The position numbers and the translations under genes were made by a program. Shown one piece after another: positions 26,367 through 33,069 of a DNA stretch of 40,506 bases (its first letter is position 1; every line of letters starts with the position of its first letter). The DNA comes from an uncultured Roseburia sp. (GTDB lineage Bacteria > Bacillota > Clostridia > Lachnospirales > Lachnospiraceae): the NCBI GenBank assembly GCA_947088345.1, contig CAMUGE010000031.1, forward strand, positions 1 to 40,506, given 5' to 3'. The notes beneath the pieces are model-generated. The model was not told the DNA's origin. It saw only the letters and a list, made by a program, of their open reading frames with translations, and did no database searches.

Positions 26367-28619
26367 TTATTTTATGCGTAAAAAATTATTTAATAACTGA
26401 AACAGCCTTGTATTGTCAAGCGGTTTTGCAAGATGCTCATCCATCCCGCTTTCCATCGCTTTCCTTCTGTCCTCCTCAAATGCATTTGCCGATACCGCTA
26501 TAATCGGAATCCCGGAGATTGCAGGGTTTTCGATACTGCGTATCGCCCTTGTCGCGTTGTAACCGTCCATCACAGGCATTTGAATATCCATCAGAATCAA
26601 ATCGTAATAGCCGGGCATGGACTTCTTGACCAGTTCAACAGCCTCGCTTCCGTCAAAAGCCGTCTCCACCAGAAATCCGGCGTCTTTTAACACCTCGTTT
26701 TCGATTTCCAGATTGATCTCGTTATCATCCACAATCAGAATACGCTTTGTCCCGGAATTTTCACGCTCCGCGTCATTACCGTCGCCCGCACTTGTCTGAA
26801 ATATTTCGGGCTGTTTTTGTATGCGAAACGGTATGGTAACGCTAAAACGGCTTCCTTTTCCGGATGCGCTTGATACTTCTATTTTTCCGCCCATGATATC
26901 GACCAGATATTTTGCAACAGTAAGACCTAATCCGGTTCCGTGAATCCCGCTTAGCGTGGTATTTTTCTCGCGCTCAAACGGCTCAAACATATGTCCTAAA
27001 AATTCCTCGCTGATCCCGACCCCGTTATCCTCGACAACAAACCGAAAACATGCGCTGCCCTGCCTGCACTCATGACGCTCGGATACAACCAATGAAATCC
27101 TGCCGCCTTTTGGCGTATACTTGATCGCATTATCTACCAGATAAGTAAGAATCTGCCGTATTCTTTCCCTGTCTGCAATCACATTATCGTGTGTCAGATT
27201 GGATATATCCAGCGAAATTGTATGACCGTTTGCCGTTGCCCGCGGAAGCATCTGCATCTGTACCTGATGCGTAATATCCATAAGACTGCAGGTCTTCTCC
27301 TCCAGATGAATTTTACCGGACTCCAGCCGCGCAATTTCAAGTACATCGTTTAACAGCTGTAGCAGCTGGTCGCTTGAAGCCTGAATCTGATCCAGATAAT
27401 TCGCCACCCGCTCTTTCTCGTCGATATGTTTTCTCGCCAAAGCGGCAAACCCTACGATACCGTTCATCGGCGTCCGAATATCGTGGGACATATTGGAAAG
27501 AAACAGGTTTTTTGCATTATTTGCGCTGTTGGCAGCCCGCAGCGCCTCCTTTAACATCTTAGACTGTTTCATCTCCTGTATAATCTCATCGTCAATATTG
27601 CGGTATCCCAGTACAACCTGCGAAATCTGATCCTCAGACCCGACATTAACATAGCGAAGCTGTATATATTTTGTCTTTCCATTCTCAAATACACGGTAAT
27701 TCAAATGAAATGATTTCTCATCTGAAAGACGCTTCCGAATGTACTCCGGTTCCGTGACTCCATAGAGAATGTCCCGATCTTCCGGATATACCCAATTCCT
27801 GATATACGCGGCGTCAAAGCCGGCAAAATCCTGAACTTCGTCTGCCAAAAACTGTTTTTCAAAACGTGTACTGACACGATACGCCTTGATTTTATTGGTA
27901 TCCAGATCAACGTAAAATATAGATTCATAGTCGATACTAAGCCCCGCGATCACCTCAAGGCGCCTTAACTGCTCCTGGTTAATCAGCTTAATTTCCTGGC
28001 TATACTCTTTGATCTGTTTTTTTAACTGCAGTTCCCGCTTGTCTGACTCCGCAAGAAACGCCTTTTTCTCCGCGGCTTCCCGTTCTTTTTTCTCAGTCAC
28101 ATCGCCTGCGAACACGTAAAAAATATCGCCTGACGTTTCACTGTGGACAAAATGCCCGTAATCGTCTATCCAGCGAATCTGCCCGTCTTTTCGGACAATG
28201 CGGTATTCCACATGGTCGAGATCATATCGGCTGTGCTTAATTTGCTCTTTGATACTGCGCTCCACCTCATCAAGATCATCCGGATGCACAAGTCCCCGAA
28301 ACGAATTTCCGGTCAGCTCCCGAAATTCCGCCATACTTTTGCAGCCGAAAATTCGAAGGATTGCCTCGTTTGCGTATACAATCTCCTCATCCCCGTCCGC
28401 ATAATAGATAAAACATCCCCCCGGCATACTGTCCATCAGTTTTTTCAGCTGGAACGCCGTATGTACATCCCTTGTGCGCAATATAATCTCCAACTCCGAA
28501 GAATGATAATTTTCAAACAGAGCGTCCATATCCATGCCGGCTTCCGGCGGATTGTCAAGTGCAAAAAGTAAAAATTCTATGATATTATGACTTAAATCAA
28601 ACTGATTTTTCAAGCGCAT
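26367..28619 (-). CDS. PAS-domain hybrid histidine kinase/response regulator
   Basis: 750 residues. PAS fold about 55-178 (YYADGDEEIVYANEAILRIFG, then YRIVRKDGQIRWIDDYG), a second PAS-like segment about 225-345, HisKA with phospho-His 379 in SNMSHDIRTPMNG, HATPase with VDNAIKYTPKGG and the DNGVGIS and GTGLGL boxes, and a C-terminal receiver with DD at 631-632, phospho-Asp 678 (LILMDIQMPVMDGY) and Lys 732. No membrane segment, so it is a cytoplasmic sensor. There is no output domain, and a partner HPt protein is not in the window. GGAGG lies only 3 bases before the ATG but 8-9 bases before a TTG at 28613, so the TTG may be the true start. Confidence 0.93.
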   Translation of the reverse strand: MRLKNQFDLSHNIIEFLLFALDNPPEAGMDMDALFENYHSSELEIILRTRDVHTAFQLKKLMDSMPGGCFIYYADGDEEIVYANEAILRIFGCKSMAEFRELTGNSFRGLVHPDDLDEVERSIKEQIKHSRYDLDHVEYRIVRKDGQIRWIDDYGHFVHSETSGDIFYVFAGDVTEKKEREAAEKKAFLAESDKRELQLKKQIKEYSQEIKLINQEQLRRLEVIAGLSIDYESIFYVDLDTNKIKAYRVSTRFEKQFLADEVQDFAGFDAAYIRNWVYPEDRDILYGVTEPEYIRKRLSDEKSFHLNYRVFENGKTKYIQLRYVNVGSEDQISQVVLGYRNIDDEIIQEMKQSKMLKEALRAANSANNAKNLFLSNMSHDIRTPMNGIVGFAALARKHIDEKERVANYLDQIQASSDQLLQLLNDVLEIARLESGKIHLEEKTCSLMDITHQVQMQMLPRATANGHTISLDISNLTHDNVIADRERIRQILTYLVDNAIKYTPKGGRISLVVSERHECRQGSACFRFVVEDNGVGISEEFLGHMFEPFEREKNTTLSGIHGTGLGLTVAKYLVDIMGGKIEVSSASGKGSRFSVTIPFRIQKQPEIFQTSAGDGNDAERENSGTKRILIVDDNEINLEIENEVLKDAGFLVETAFDGSEAVELVKKSMPGYYDLILMDIQMPVMDGYNATRAIRSIENPAISGIPIIAVSANAFEEDRRKAMESGMDEHLAKPLDNTRLFQLLNNFLRIK

Positions 28620-28667
28620 GCCCTCCAGCCATCATTTTTTCCTGTTCTCAGACCTGAATTTTGTAGC

Positions 28668-28696
28668 ATTATACCACAAAATTATGATAAAAGCAA
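28668..28696 (-). promoter_or_regulatory. Promoter of the histidine kinase
   Basis: Minus strand: TTGCTT (28691-28696), 17-base spacer, extended -10 TGGTATAAT (TATAAT at 28668-28673), about 50 bases upstream of the start. Confidence 0.7.
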
Positions 28697-28800
28697 TTTG
28701 TCCTGGCTTTATATAGATTTTATCATATTTTGAATCGCAGGAAAAACCTTTTTTCGGAATTTATAAAAGAAAACGCTGCGAATTGATACCTGCTTACGCA

Positions 28801-29019
28801 TTATCCGTTTTCTCTTATAATACGGCATGGATTTCCATATGCAATTACATTATCCGGTACATCTTTTGTCACTACGCTTCCTGCTCCAATGACAACATTA
28901 TCACCGATTGTGACACCCGGCATAATTATGGCCCCACCGCCAATCCATACATAATCTCCTATTATCACTGGCGCCGTCTGTGTTTTACAAAATTCAAACG
29001 AACCATTTTCCTGATCAAA
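28801..29019 (-). pseudogene. C-terminal fragment of a hexapeptide-repeat O-acetyltransferase (maltose/galactoside type)
   Basis: The minus-strand frame ends at 28801 and reads [20 protein letters not shown], then [20 protein letters not shown] and YGNPCRII. This is the left-handed beta-helix end of the maltose/galactoside acetyltransferase family. The frame is closed by TAG at 29020-29022 before any start codon, and the N-terminal two-thirds, including the usual catalytic His region, is absent. Only about 70 residues remain. It abuts copy A of an interspersed repeat at 29041, which may mark the breakpoint. Confidence 0.8.
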
Positions 29020-29040
29020 CTAAAATTGCGCATAATAATC

Positions 29041-29119
29041 CCCATTTCTGCATTGCGAACGCAGTTCGCATTCACTTTATGCGCATAAGCGACTTTAGCG
29101 CGCAGACAAAAATCGCCGT
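29041..29119. repeat. Interspersed repeat, copy A
   Basis: It shares a long near-identical segment with 32063-32177, including GCATTGCGAACGCAG, TTTATGCGCATA, GCGACT and GCGCGCAGA. Copy B carries an extra ~37-base hairpin in the middle. ATTGCGAACGCAGTTCGCATT contains GCGAAC/GTTCGC, so it folds on itself. It occurs twice in the window and is probably a genome-wide element. Confidence 0.75.
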
Positions 29120-29133
29120 CTTTCCTATCGTAT

Positions 29134-29168
29134 AAAAAAGCCCAACAATTCGGATAGAATCATTGGAC
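29134..29168 (-). terminator. Intrinsic terminator
   Basis: Minus strand: CCAATGATTC pairs with GAATTGTTGG (two G-U pairs), then GGC and six T. It lies 20 bases after the tRNA-like 3' end at 29190, as expected for an old tRNA transcription unit. Confidence 0.7.
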
Positions 29169-29189
29169 CTGCGGTTTTTCTCCTGTAAG

Positions 29190-29212
29190 CGGCGCGACAG
29201 GATTCGAACCTG
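29190..29212 (-). other. 3'-end fragment of a tRNA gene (T arm and acceptor strand)
   Basis: The minus strand reads CAGGTTCGAATCCTGTC then GCGCCGC: a T arm with the invariant GTTCGAATC and an acceptor 3' strand. No matching 5' half, D arm or anticodon arm exists upstream, so this is not a working tRNA. It shares 17 bases (29196-29212) with tRNA-Pro at 31391-31407, but its acceptor differs. Such fragments are typical footprints of integrative elements. Confidence 0.5.
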
Positions 29213-29324
29213 TTTATTAAACCCAAATAAATGCTGTAAACAATCCATTTCCTTAGTTTCCGGAAAAAATTTTGGACAAATTTATAGATCACTGCCGCCC
29301 CTTATCGCGGGAGATTTCCACAGT

Positions 29325-29348
29325 AAAAGGGCGGTGGCAAGCCCGCCC
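29325..29348 (-). terminator. Terminator of the AbrB-like operon
   Basis: Minus strand: GGGCGG, 8-base loop, CCGCCC, TTTT, directly after the stop at 29349. A close relative of this hairpin lies at 30792-30818. Confidence 0.6.
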
Positions 29349-29498
29349 TCATTCTTCTTTTTCGTCTTTGTCTTTTTTCTTCTTTCCCTCTACTGCTTCG
29401 ATACACTCAACCACCTTTTTGTTATCAAACCCCTGTTCTCTTAACCAATCAATCAGATTCAAAACCTCGTTTGCTGCCATTGCTTTTAATACCTCCAT
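29349..29498 (-). CDS. 49-residue charged small protein, unknown
   Basis: ATG at 29498 with AAAGGAGA 7 bases upstream; the ribosome site overlaps the stop of the AbrB-like gene, so the two are coupled. The first ~36 residues are predicted helical (KAMAANEVLNLIDWLREQG, then NKKVVECIEAVEG). The tail is an alternating Lys/Asp/Glu run (KKKKDKDEKEE). I recognise no domain. Its position after an AbrB-like regulator suggests a two-gene unit, perhaps antitoxin-like plus partner, but there is no direct evidence. Confidence 0.65.
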   Translation of the reverse strand: MEVLKAMAANEVLNLIDWLREQGFDNKKVVECIEAVEGKKKKDKDEKEE

Positions 29499-29500
29499 TT

Positions 29501-29752
29501 TTAATCTCCTTTCCGTTCGTCAGACTTACTTGCTTTATCTGATAATACTATCACACTATTATTGGGCGCCAATTTCAATGATTTCTTTTCTATGATTATT
29601 TTCCCATCGTCAAAAGAAACTAAGACGCATTTATCTTCCTGCGTAACTCCCAGTTCCTTTACCATTTCAGCCGGAAGACTTATTTTGTAGTTGACCGAAT
29701 GTTTCCCCGCAGTCCCTCCGGCTTTCCCCATAATTATGTTTCTTTCTGCCAA
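29501..29752 (-). CDS. AbrB/MazE-type (SpoVT-AbrB swapped-hairpin) DNA-binding protein
   Basis: 83 residues from a TTG at 29752, chosen because AAGGAGA lies about 9 bases upstream; the longer frame starts inside the promoter and an internal ATG at 29731 lacks a site. The region KHSVNYKISLPAEMVKELGV followed by EDKCVLVSFDDGKIIIEKK is the AbrB swapped-hairpin fold: a beta strand with I-x-L-P, a short helix, and paired strands ending in IIIEK. It probably binds the inverted repeat at 29771-29804, controlling itself and the 49-residue gene behind it. Confidence 0.82.
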   Translation of the reverse strand: MAERNIIMGKAGGTAGKHSVNYKISLPAEMVKELGVTQEDKCVLVSFDDGKIIIEKKSLKLAPNNSVIVLSDKASKSDERKGD

Positions 29753-29770
29753 AATTTCATCTCCTTTTGA

Positions 29771-29811
29771 TTGGTTACCTATATAATAACGCATTGGGTA
29801 CCAAAGTTCAA
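29771..29811 (-). promoter_or_regulatory. Promoter and palindromic operator of the AbrB-like operon
   Basis: Minus strand: -35 TTGAAC (29806-29811), 17-base spacer, -10 TATTAT (29783-29788). Inverted arms TTGGTTACC (29771-29779) and GGTACCAA (29797-29804) bracket the -10, a textbook position for autorepression. The gap to 29985 otherwise holds a perfect 14-bp palindrome, TGATGATATCATCA (29868-29881), and no gene. Confidence 0.6.
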
Positions 29812-29985
29812 AATAATATTCTAAATAGTTTACATAAACTCCCTGGATTTATTGGCCGCCAATGATATGATGATATCATCAGAAGAGGAAAGGAAAATAT
29901 CAAGAAAGAAAATGATATTTTTTCAAATCCACAAACGAAAAGAGCAATAGATTTTCTCTACTGCCCTTTCTCTCACGTACACCTA

Positions 29986-30120
29986 TCAGCTTTGATTTTT
30001 CAACTTGCTTTTGAGTGCCGCTGTCAATATTGCAGAAAAATTCACTCCCGCTTTTTCAGCCTCTAAATTTAGCCATGACGGTATCTCTGAACGAACCGGA
30101 GAAGTTAAAAGTAGTCTCAT
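29986..30120 (-). CDS. HicB C-terminus-like 44-residue ORF (gene remnant)
   Basis: The product contains VRSEIPSWLNLEAEKAGVNF and SAILTAALKSKL, matching the ribbon-helix-helix end of HicB-family antitoxins. The usual N-terminal HicB fold is absent. Its ATG overlaps the stop of the broken integrase (30117-30119). No ribosome site is evident. Probably a truncated remnant. Confidence 0.5.
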   Translation of the reverse strand: MRLLLTSPVRSEIPSWLNLEAEKAGVNFSAILTAALKSKLKNQS

Positions 30121-30529
30121 CCCTCATTGGCAGGCGCCTCCAGGGATAATTCTTTCAGATGCGTTTCATCTGTTGTAAGGCATATTTCCGTAGTTATGGT
30201 ACCGGCATGTCCGAGTATGTCCAATATCCCGCTGGCAGGAACATTTTCAGATAAGAGGTTTGTCGCCAGCGAATGCCGCAGGGCATGCTGGCCAAAATGC
30301 CGCCCTTTAATCTCAACGCAGGACTTTTAATGCACCTGCTTACAACGGCAAAAATTCCGCCGCCATCAGGATAGCAGGCATATGGCGCACACTGTTTTAT
30401 AAATACATGCCCGGAATCAGGACTGTCCGGCCGCGCATTTTTTATATAATCAGCCAGGGGGTATTTTACTTCATCCAGCATGGGAACCGCTTCGGCGTGT
30501 TGGTGGATTGTAGCGGTTGAGGCTGCCAA
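30117..30529 (-). pseudogene. Tyrosine recombinase (integrase) C-terminal remnant, frameshifted and with a stop
   Basis: One frame gives HALRHSLATNLLSENVPASG and ILDILGHAGTITTEICL, with the H-x-x-R box, the LGH box and the region where the catalytic Tyr should lie (here Cys or a nearby residue: TTEICLTTDET). Upstream, that frame has a TAA just before KSCVEIKGRHFG. The preceding part (VPMLDEVKYPLADYIKNARPD...HVFIKQCAPYACYPDGG) continues in another frame. The N-terminal core-binding domain is missing past about 30545. It is clearly non-functional and marks a decayed mobile element. Confidence 0.85.
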
Positions 30530-30551
30530 ACTGTCAAACCGCTACTTTTTT
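30510..30551 (+). terminator. Hairpin with T tract at the truncated end of the integrase
   Basis: GTAGCGGTT and AACCGCTAC form a perfect 9-bp stem with an 18-base loop, then six T on the plus strand. No plus-strand gene ends here; it may be an element end or an orphan terminator. Confidence 0.5.
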
Positions 30552-30714
30552 ATGATATTCCTAATTTCTTTTTAAGAAGCTGCATCCCCTCGACTACTGC
30601 ATTTACACGTTGCGTTTCCATTGCGTCCGCACATTTTTGTATATCTGCAATTTCAGTCGGCGACATTCTAAAGCCTACTTTTTCAGTTCGGGGATTATCC
30701 GTTGGTCTACCCAT
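30550..30714 (-). CDS. 54-residue ribbon-helix-helix-like protein
   Basis: MGRPTDNPRTEKVGFRMSPT followed by EIADIQKCADAMETQRVNAV and VEGMQLLKKKLG. The pattern of one beta strand (KVGFRMS) then two helices matches small CopG/Arc-type regulators and the mobilisation accessory proteins common on Clostridia elements. The ribosome site is weak (GGGGTGAT, about 20 bases upstream). It is transcribed toward the broken integrase and probably belonged to the same element. Confidence 0.6.
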   Translation of the reverse strand: MGRPTDNPRTEKVGFRMSPTEIADIQKCADAMETQRVNAVVEGMQLLKKKLGIS

Positions 30715-30791
30715 TTTTTTCTTTTCTACGGTTCATCACCCCTTTATTCCTTGCCTTTTTGTCCAATAAATGATATTATTTATTTGGTATA

Positions 30792-30818
30792 GGGGCAGTG
30801 GCAAGTACCGCCCCTTTT
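30792..30818 (+). terminator. Terminator-like hairpin
   Basis: GGGGCAGT, loop, ACCGCCCC, then TTTT. It resembles the terminator at 29325-29348 in sequence as well as shape. The 120 bases that follow up to the toxin promoter hold no gene; a short minus-strand frame ending LTKIADNLQKTLED has no start. Confidence 0.45.
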
Positions 30819-30940
30819 GTGGTTTAGCCCTGTTTAGAAATAAATGGGGCTTTTAGTCTTCCAATGTCTTTTGCAGATTGTCAGCGATTTTTGTAAGTTT
30901 TTCATCTTTCTTCTAAGGAATAGAAGACTATCTATTGATA

Positions 30941-30949
30941 TGTTATAAT
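30941..30949 (+). promoter_or_regulatory. Extended -10 promoter of the small toxin gene
   Basis: TGTTATAAT with only a weak -35 (TAGAAG at 30921-30926). The predicted transcript starts near 30956 and has a 40-base leader. Confidence 0.55.
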
Positions 30950-30995
30950 GCTTGTGTTGTCCAACCTACACCCGACAATGGGAGGAGGTGTTCAC

Positions 30996-31094
30996 ATGGA
31001 AATTATCACTGCTTTTTTGGTCGCTGTTGCGGCTGGTGTAGCTTGTCACTACATCATCAAATGGTTAGATGGCGGTCATAAGGACAACAAATAA
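30996..31094 (+). CDS. Fst-like type I toxin, 32-residue membrane peptide
   Basis: MEIITAFLVAVAAGVACHYI followed by IKWLDGGHKDNK: one membrane helix, then the short charged tail starting K-W-L-D that marks Fst/Ldr-like pore peptides (compare the x-x-L-D near the end of Fst). A strong ribosome site (GGGAGGAGG) lies 7 bases upstream. The mRNA ends at a bidirectional terminator that a convergent minus-strand RNA also uses. This is the par/Fst arrangement in which the antisense RNA blocks toxin translation. Confidence 0.75.
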   Translation: MEIITAFLVAVAAGVACHYIIKWLDGGHKDNK

Positions 31095-31124
31095 CCTACT
31101 GGGTGCTTTTCCAGTATAAAAGAA

Positions 31125-31205
31125 AAGAAGACCCCCCGGACTGTACGGCAATACGGTTCGGGGGGTCGTTTTTTGTCCACATGGACTTATCACTACTTTT
31201 TGTCT
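31125..31205 (-). ncRNA. Predicted antisense RNA antitoxin of the type I system
   Basis: A strong promoter (31212-31240) fires leftward into the tail of the toxin mRNA. The RNA of about 80 bases would carry a small 5' hairpin (GTCCATGTGGAC) and end in the shared terminator. It does not cover the toxin ribosome site, so control would need pairing of separated repeats, as in Fst, or mRNA decay. Confidence 0.5.
31130..31174. terminator. Shared bidirectional terminator of toxin and antisense RNA
   Basis: GACCCCCC pairs with GGGGGGTC, with ACGG-type inner pairing and six T on the plus strand. The minus strand ends in TCTTCTTTTCTTTT. Confidence 0.8.
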
Positions 31206-31211
31206 ACCGAC

Positions 31212-31240
31212 ATTATAGCATATGCAAATTTTAATTGCAA
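31212..31240 (-). promoter_or_regulatory. Promoter of the antisense RNA
   Basis: Minus strand: TTGCAA (31235-31240), 17-base spacer, extended -10 TGCTATAAT (TATAAT at 31212-31217). It is stronger than the toxin's promoter, as expected for an antitoxin RNA. Confidence 0.7.
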
Positions 31241-31383
31241 GAAACATTTTCTTTTGACAAAATAAAAATTTATCCTAATCTGGCATCACTCAATATTAAT
31301 ATATGTAATAAATAAGAGAATAAAAATAGCCGCAAACCATTGATTTTATGATAAATCGCTGTATTTGCGGCTTTTCTTCTGAA

Positions 31384-31458
31384 TCGGGGTGACAGGATTC
31401 GAACCTGCGACCTCCTGGTCCCAAACCAGGCGCTCTAGCCAAGCTGAGCCACACCCCG
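31384..31458 (-). tRNA. tRNA-Pro (anticodon UGG)
   Basis: Minus strand: acceptor CGGGGTG pairs with CACCCCG and discriminator A. D arm has GCTCAGCTTGGCTAGAGC, anticodon stem-loop CCTGG-TTTGGGA-CCAGG with anticodon TGG, variable loop AGGTC, T arm GCAGG-TTCGAAT-CCTGT. CCA is not encoded. It lies 120 bases after the phosphodiesterase stop and may be read from the same transcript. Confidence 0.95.
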
Positions 31459-31576
31459 ATCAATTTGAACTCTCTGTGAGAACAGACAAACTGCCAATTC
31501 TCACAACACCTTAGCTATTATAGCAGAAGCGTTTTACAATGTCAATACTTATCCTGCTAATTTCCGTTCACATCGC

Positions 31577-32056
31577 CTACAGATAAAAAATGCGAAACTT
31601 TGCATCCCCTTTTTCATCCAGTTCCATGATCATATAGGACGGATTTCTTCCGTCCTGGCGCGGATAGGAAATACTGCCCGGATTAACTGCAATGATCTGA
31701 TTGCCATAGTCTATTACGGGCCGATGCGTATGCCCGAACATTACAATATCAAAACAGCGCGCTTTCGCCTCCCTTTTAATATTTTCTATCCCCATAGCAA
31801 CATAGTAATAATGCCCGTGCGTAATCAGAACATGATACTTTCCAATCATCAGTTCTTTCTCCTTTGGGAGCGCAGAAAAAAAATCATTGTTGCCGGCGAC
31901 AATTTCAAGCGGACAGTCTGCCAGCTGCTGAATATAATTCTCCTCCCCCTCCACATCTCCAAGATGTATCATTTTGTCAAACGGTCTCTGCTGTCTTACG
32001 GCCTGGATTAAATTTTCATGCTTTCCGTGCGTATCGCTTACAATCAAAATTTTCAT
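31577..32056 (-). CDS. YfcE/MJ0936-family metallophosphoesterase
   Basis: 159 residues from the ATG at 32056 (MKILIVSDTHGKHENL). The metal-binding boxes are all present: SDTHG, HLGDVEG, VAGNND, ITHGHYYYV and MFGHTHRP. Length and motif order fit the small YfcE phosphodiesterases, soluble enzymes that cleave phosphodiesters in vitro and whose cellular substrate is uncertain. The ribosome site GGGGAG is 4 bases from the ATG and belongs to the edge of the interspersed repeat at 32063. It is the last gene of the operon, next after the XTP pyrophosphatase, a common pairing in Firmicutes. Confidence 0.92.
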   Translation of the reverse strand: MKILIVSDTHGKHENLIQAVRQQRPFDKMIHLGDVEGEENYIQQLADCPLEIVAGNNDFFSALPKEKELMIGKYHVLITHGHYYYVAMGIENIKREAKARCFDIVMFGHTHRPVIDYGNQIIAVNPGSISYPRQDGRNPSYMIMELDEKGDAKFRIFYL

Positions 32057-32062
32057 ATAACT

Positions 32063-32177
32063 CCCCATTCCCGCATTGCGAACGCAGCCCGCATTCGCTT
32101 TATGCGCATAGGCGACTCTGCAGCAAGCCAATTATGGCAAACATAATCGGCTTTGCAGCGCGCAGATACAAATTGCC
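32063..32177. repeat. Interspersed repeat, copy B, abutting the phosphodiesterase start
   Basis: Related to 29041-29119 but with an extra hairpin of about 37 bases (AAGCCAATTATG/CATAATCGGCTT). In both copies the minus-strand edge reads AATGGGGA, then a few bases, then an ATG, so the element may supply the ribosome site. Confidence 0.75.
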
Positions 32178-32392
32178 GCGTGAAAAATCGCTATCCGGCT
32201 GATTCTTCACACGAACCAACATGATTCCGCTTTGCGGAATCTCATATCAGGAGCGTGAGACTTAGAACTTCTTAGCGCGCGAACCTGTTTCGCGTTAGCG
32301 GATCTGCTGCGAGCTTTCGAAGTTCTTCTCACACTAACTCCCATACGCCCGCTTTGGCGGGCATACCAATCCGGATTGTAAAATTTCTGATT
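32178..32392. other. Chain of hairpins between the pyrophosphatase and phosphodiesterase genes
   Basis: No gene. Hairpins seen: ATTCCGC/GCGGAAT (32224-32240); a large imperfect one with arms GTGAGA...AGAACTTC and GAAGTTCTTCTCAC (32255-32333) holding GCGCGAA/TTCGCG inside; and GCCCGC/GCGGGC (32348-32363). It may be a compound repeat or an RNA that stabilises or processes the operon mRNA. I do not recognise a named family. Confidence 0.55.
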
Positions 32393-32992
32393 TCACAATA
32401 TATGCCTTTCTTTCATCTGCTGTTTCATTGCGCGCAGCGCCTTTCCCCGATGACTGATCTCGTTTTTCTGTGCTTCCGATAACTCTGCCGTCGAACATCC
32501 GTATGTATCAACATAAAAAATCGGATCGTAACCAAAACCGTTTGTTCCGGCAGGTTTCTCTCCAATATACCCCTCAATTGTTTCTGTCGAAGTAAGCAGT
32601 GACCCGTCTTTTAACACAGCAGCTATCGCGCATACAAACCGTGCCGTACGCTTCTCCTTTGGAACACCCTTAAGGCGGTCCAAAATCGTTTGATTTTTGA
32701 TCTCATAGGATGTGTCTTCACCCAGATAACGCGCAGAATAAACGCCCGGCTCTTTATTCAGGTAGTCCACTTCAAGACCGGAATCGTCCGCCAGTACAAT
32801 ATGATTCGTACAGGCAGCGACCGCTTTTGCTTTTATCACGGCATTCTCCTCAAACGACTCTCCGTCTTCCACAATATCCAATACAATTCCCGCCTGTTTC
32901 ATAGAAACTACCTCGCAATCTTCGCTGCCTAAAATATCGCGAATCTCCTTTAATTTTCCCTCATTCCCGGTAGCAAATATAATTTTTTCCAT
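32393..32992 (-). CDS. rdgB: XTP/dITP pyrophosphatase (RdgB/HAM1 family)
   Basis: 199 residues from the ATG at 32992 (MEKIIFATGNEGKLKEI), preceded by GGGAGGGGG. Family motifs in order: FATGNEGKLKEI (substrate loop), LADDSGLEVDYLNKEPGVYSARY (catalytic and metal-binding Asp pair), GFGYDPIF, and the C-terminal SHRGKALRAM. It hydrolyses ITP, dITP and XTP to monophosphates and keeps damaged purines out of nucleic acids. It is the fourth gene of the operon, 77 bases after the amidase. Confidence 0.95.
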   Translation of the reverse strand: MEKIIFATGNEGKLKEIRDILGSEDCEVVSMKQAGIVLDIVEDGESFEENAVIKAKAVAACTNHIVLADDSGLEVDYLNKEPGVYSARYLGEDTSYEIKNQTILDRLKGVPKEKRTARFVCAIAAVLKDGSLLTSTETIEGYIGEKPAGTNGFGYDPIFYVDTYGCSTAELSEAQKNEISHRGKALRAMKQQMKERHIL

Positions 32993-33069
32993 ACCGTTCC
33001 CCCTCCCTTTTTTGTACCTTAAAACATCAGCTCTGACAACACTGACACGCATCGTCCCTCGCTTAATTC

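Noticed and set aside
29196-31407. The 17-bp match between the tRNA fragment and tRNA-Pro as a proven attL/attR pair
   Set aside because: Most of the match is the T-arm sequence shared by all tRNAs, and the acceptor strands differ, so the fragment may come from another tRNA.
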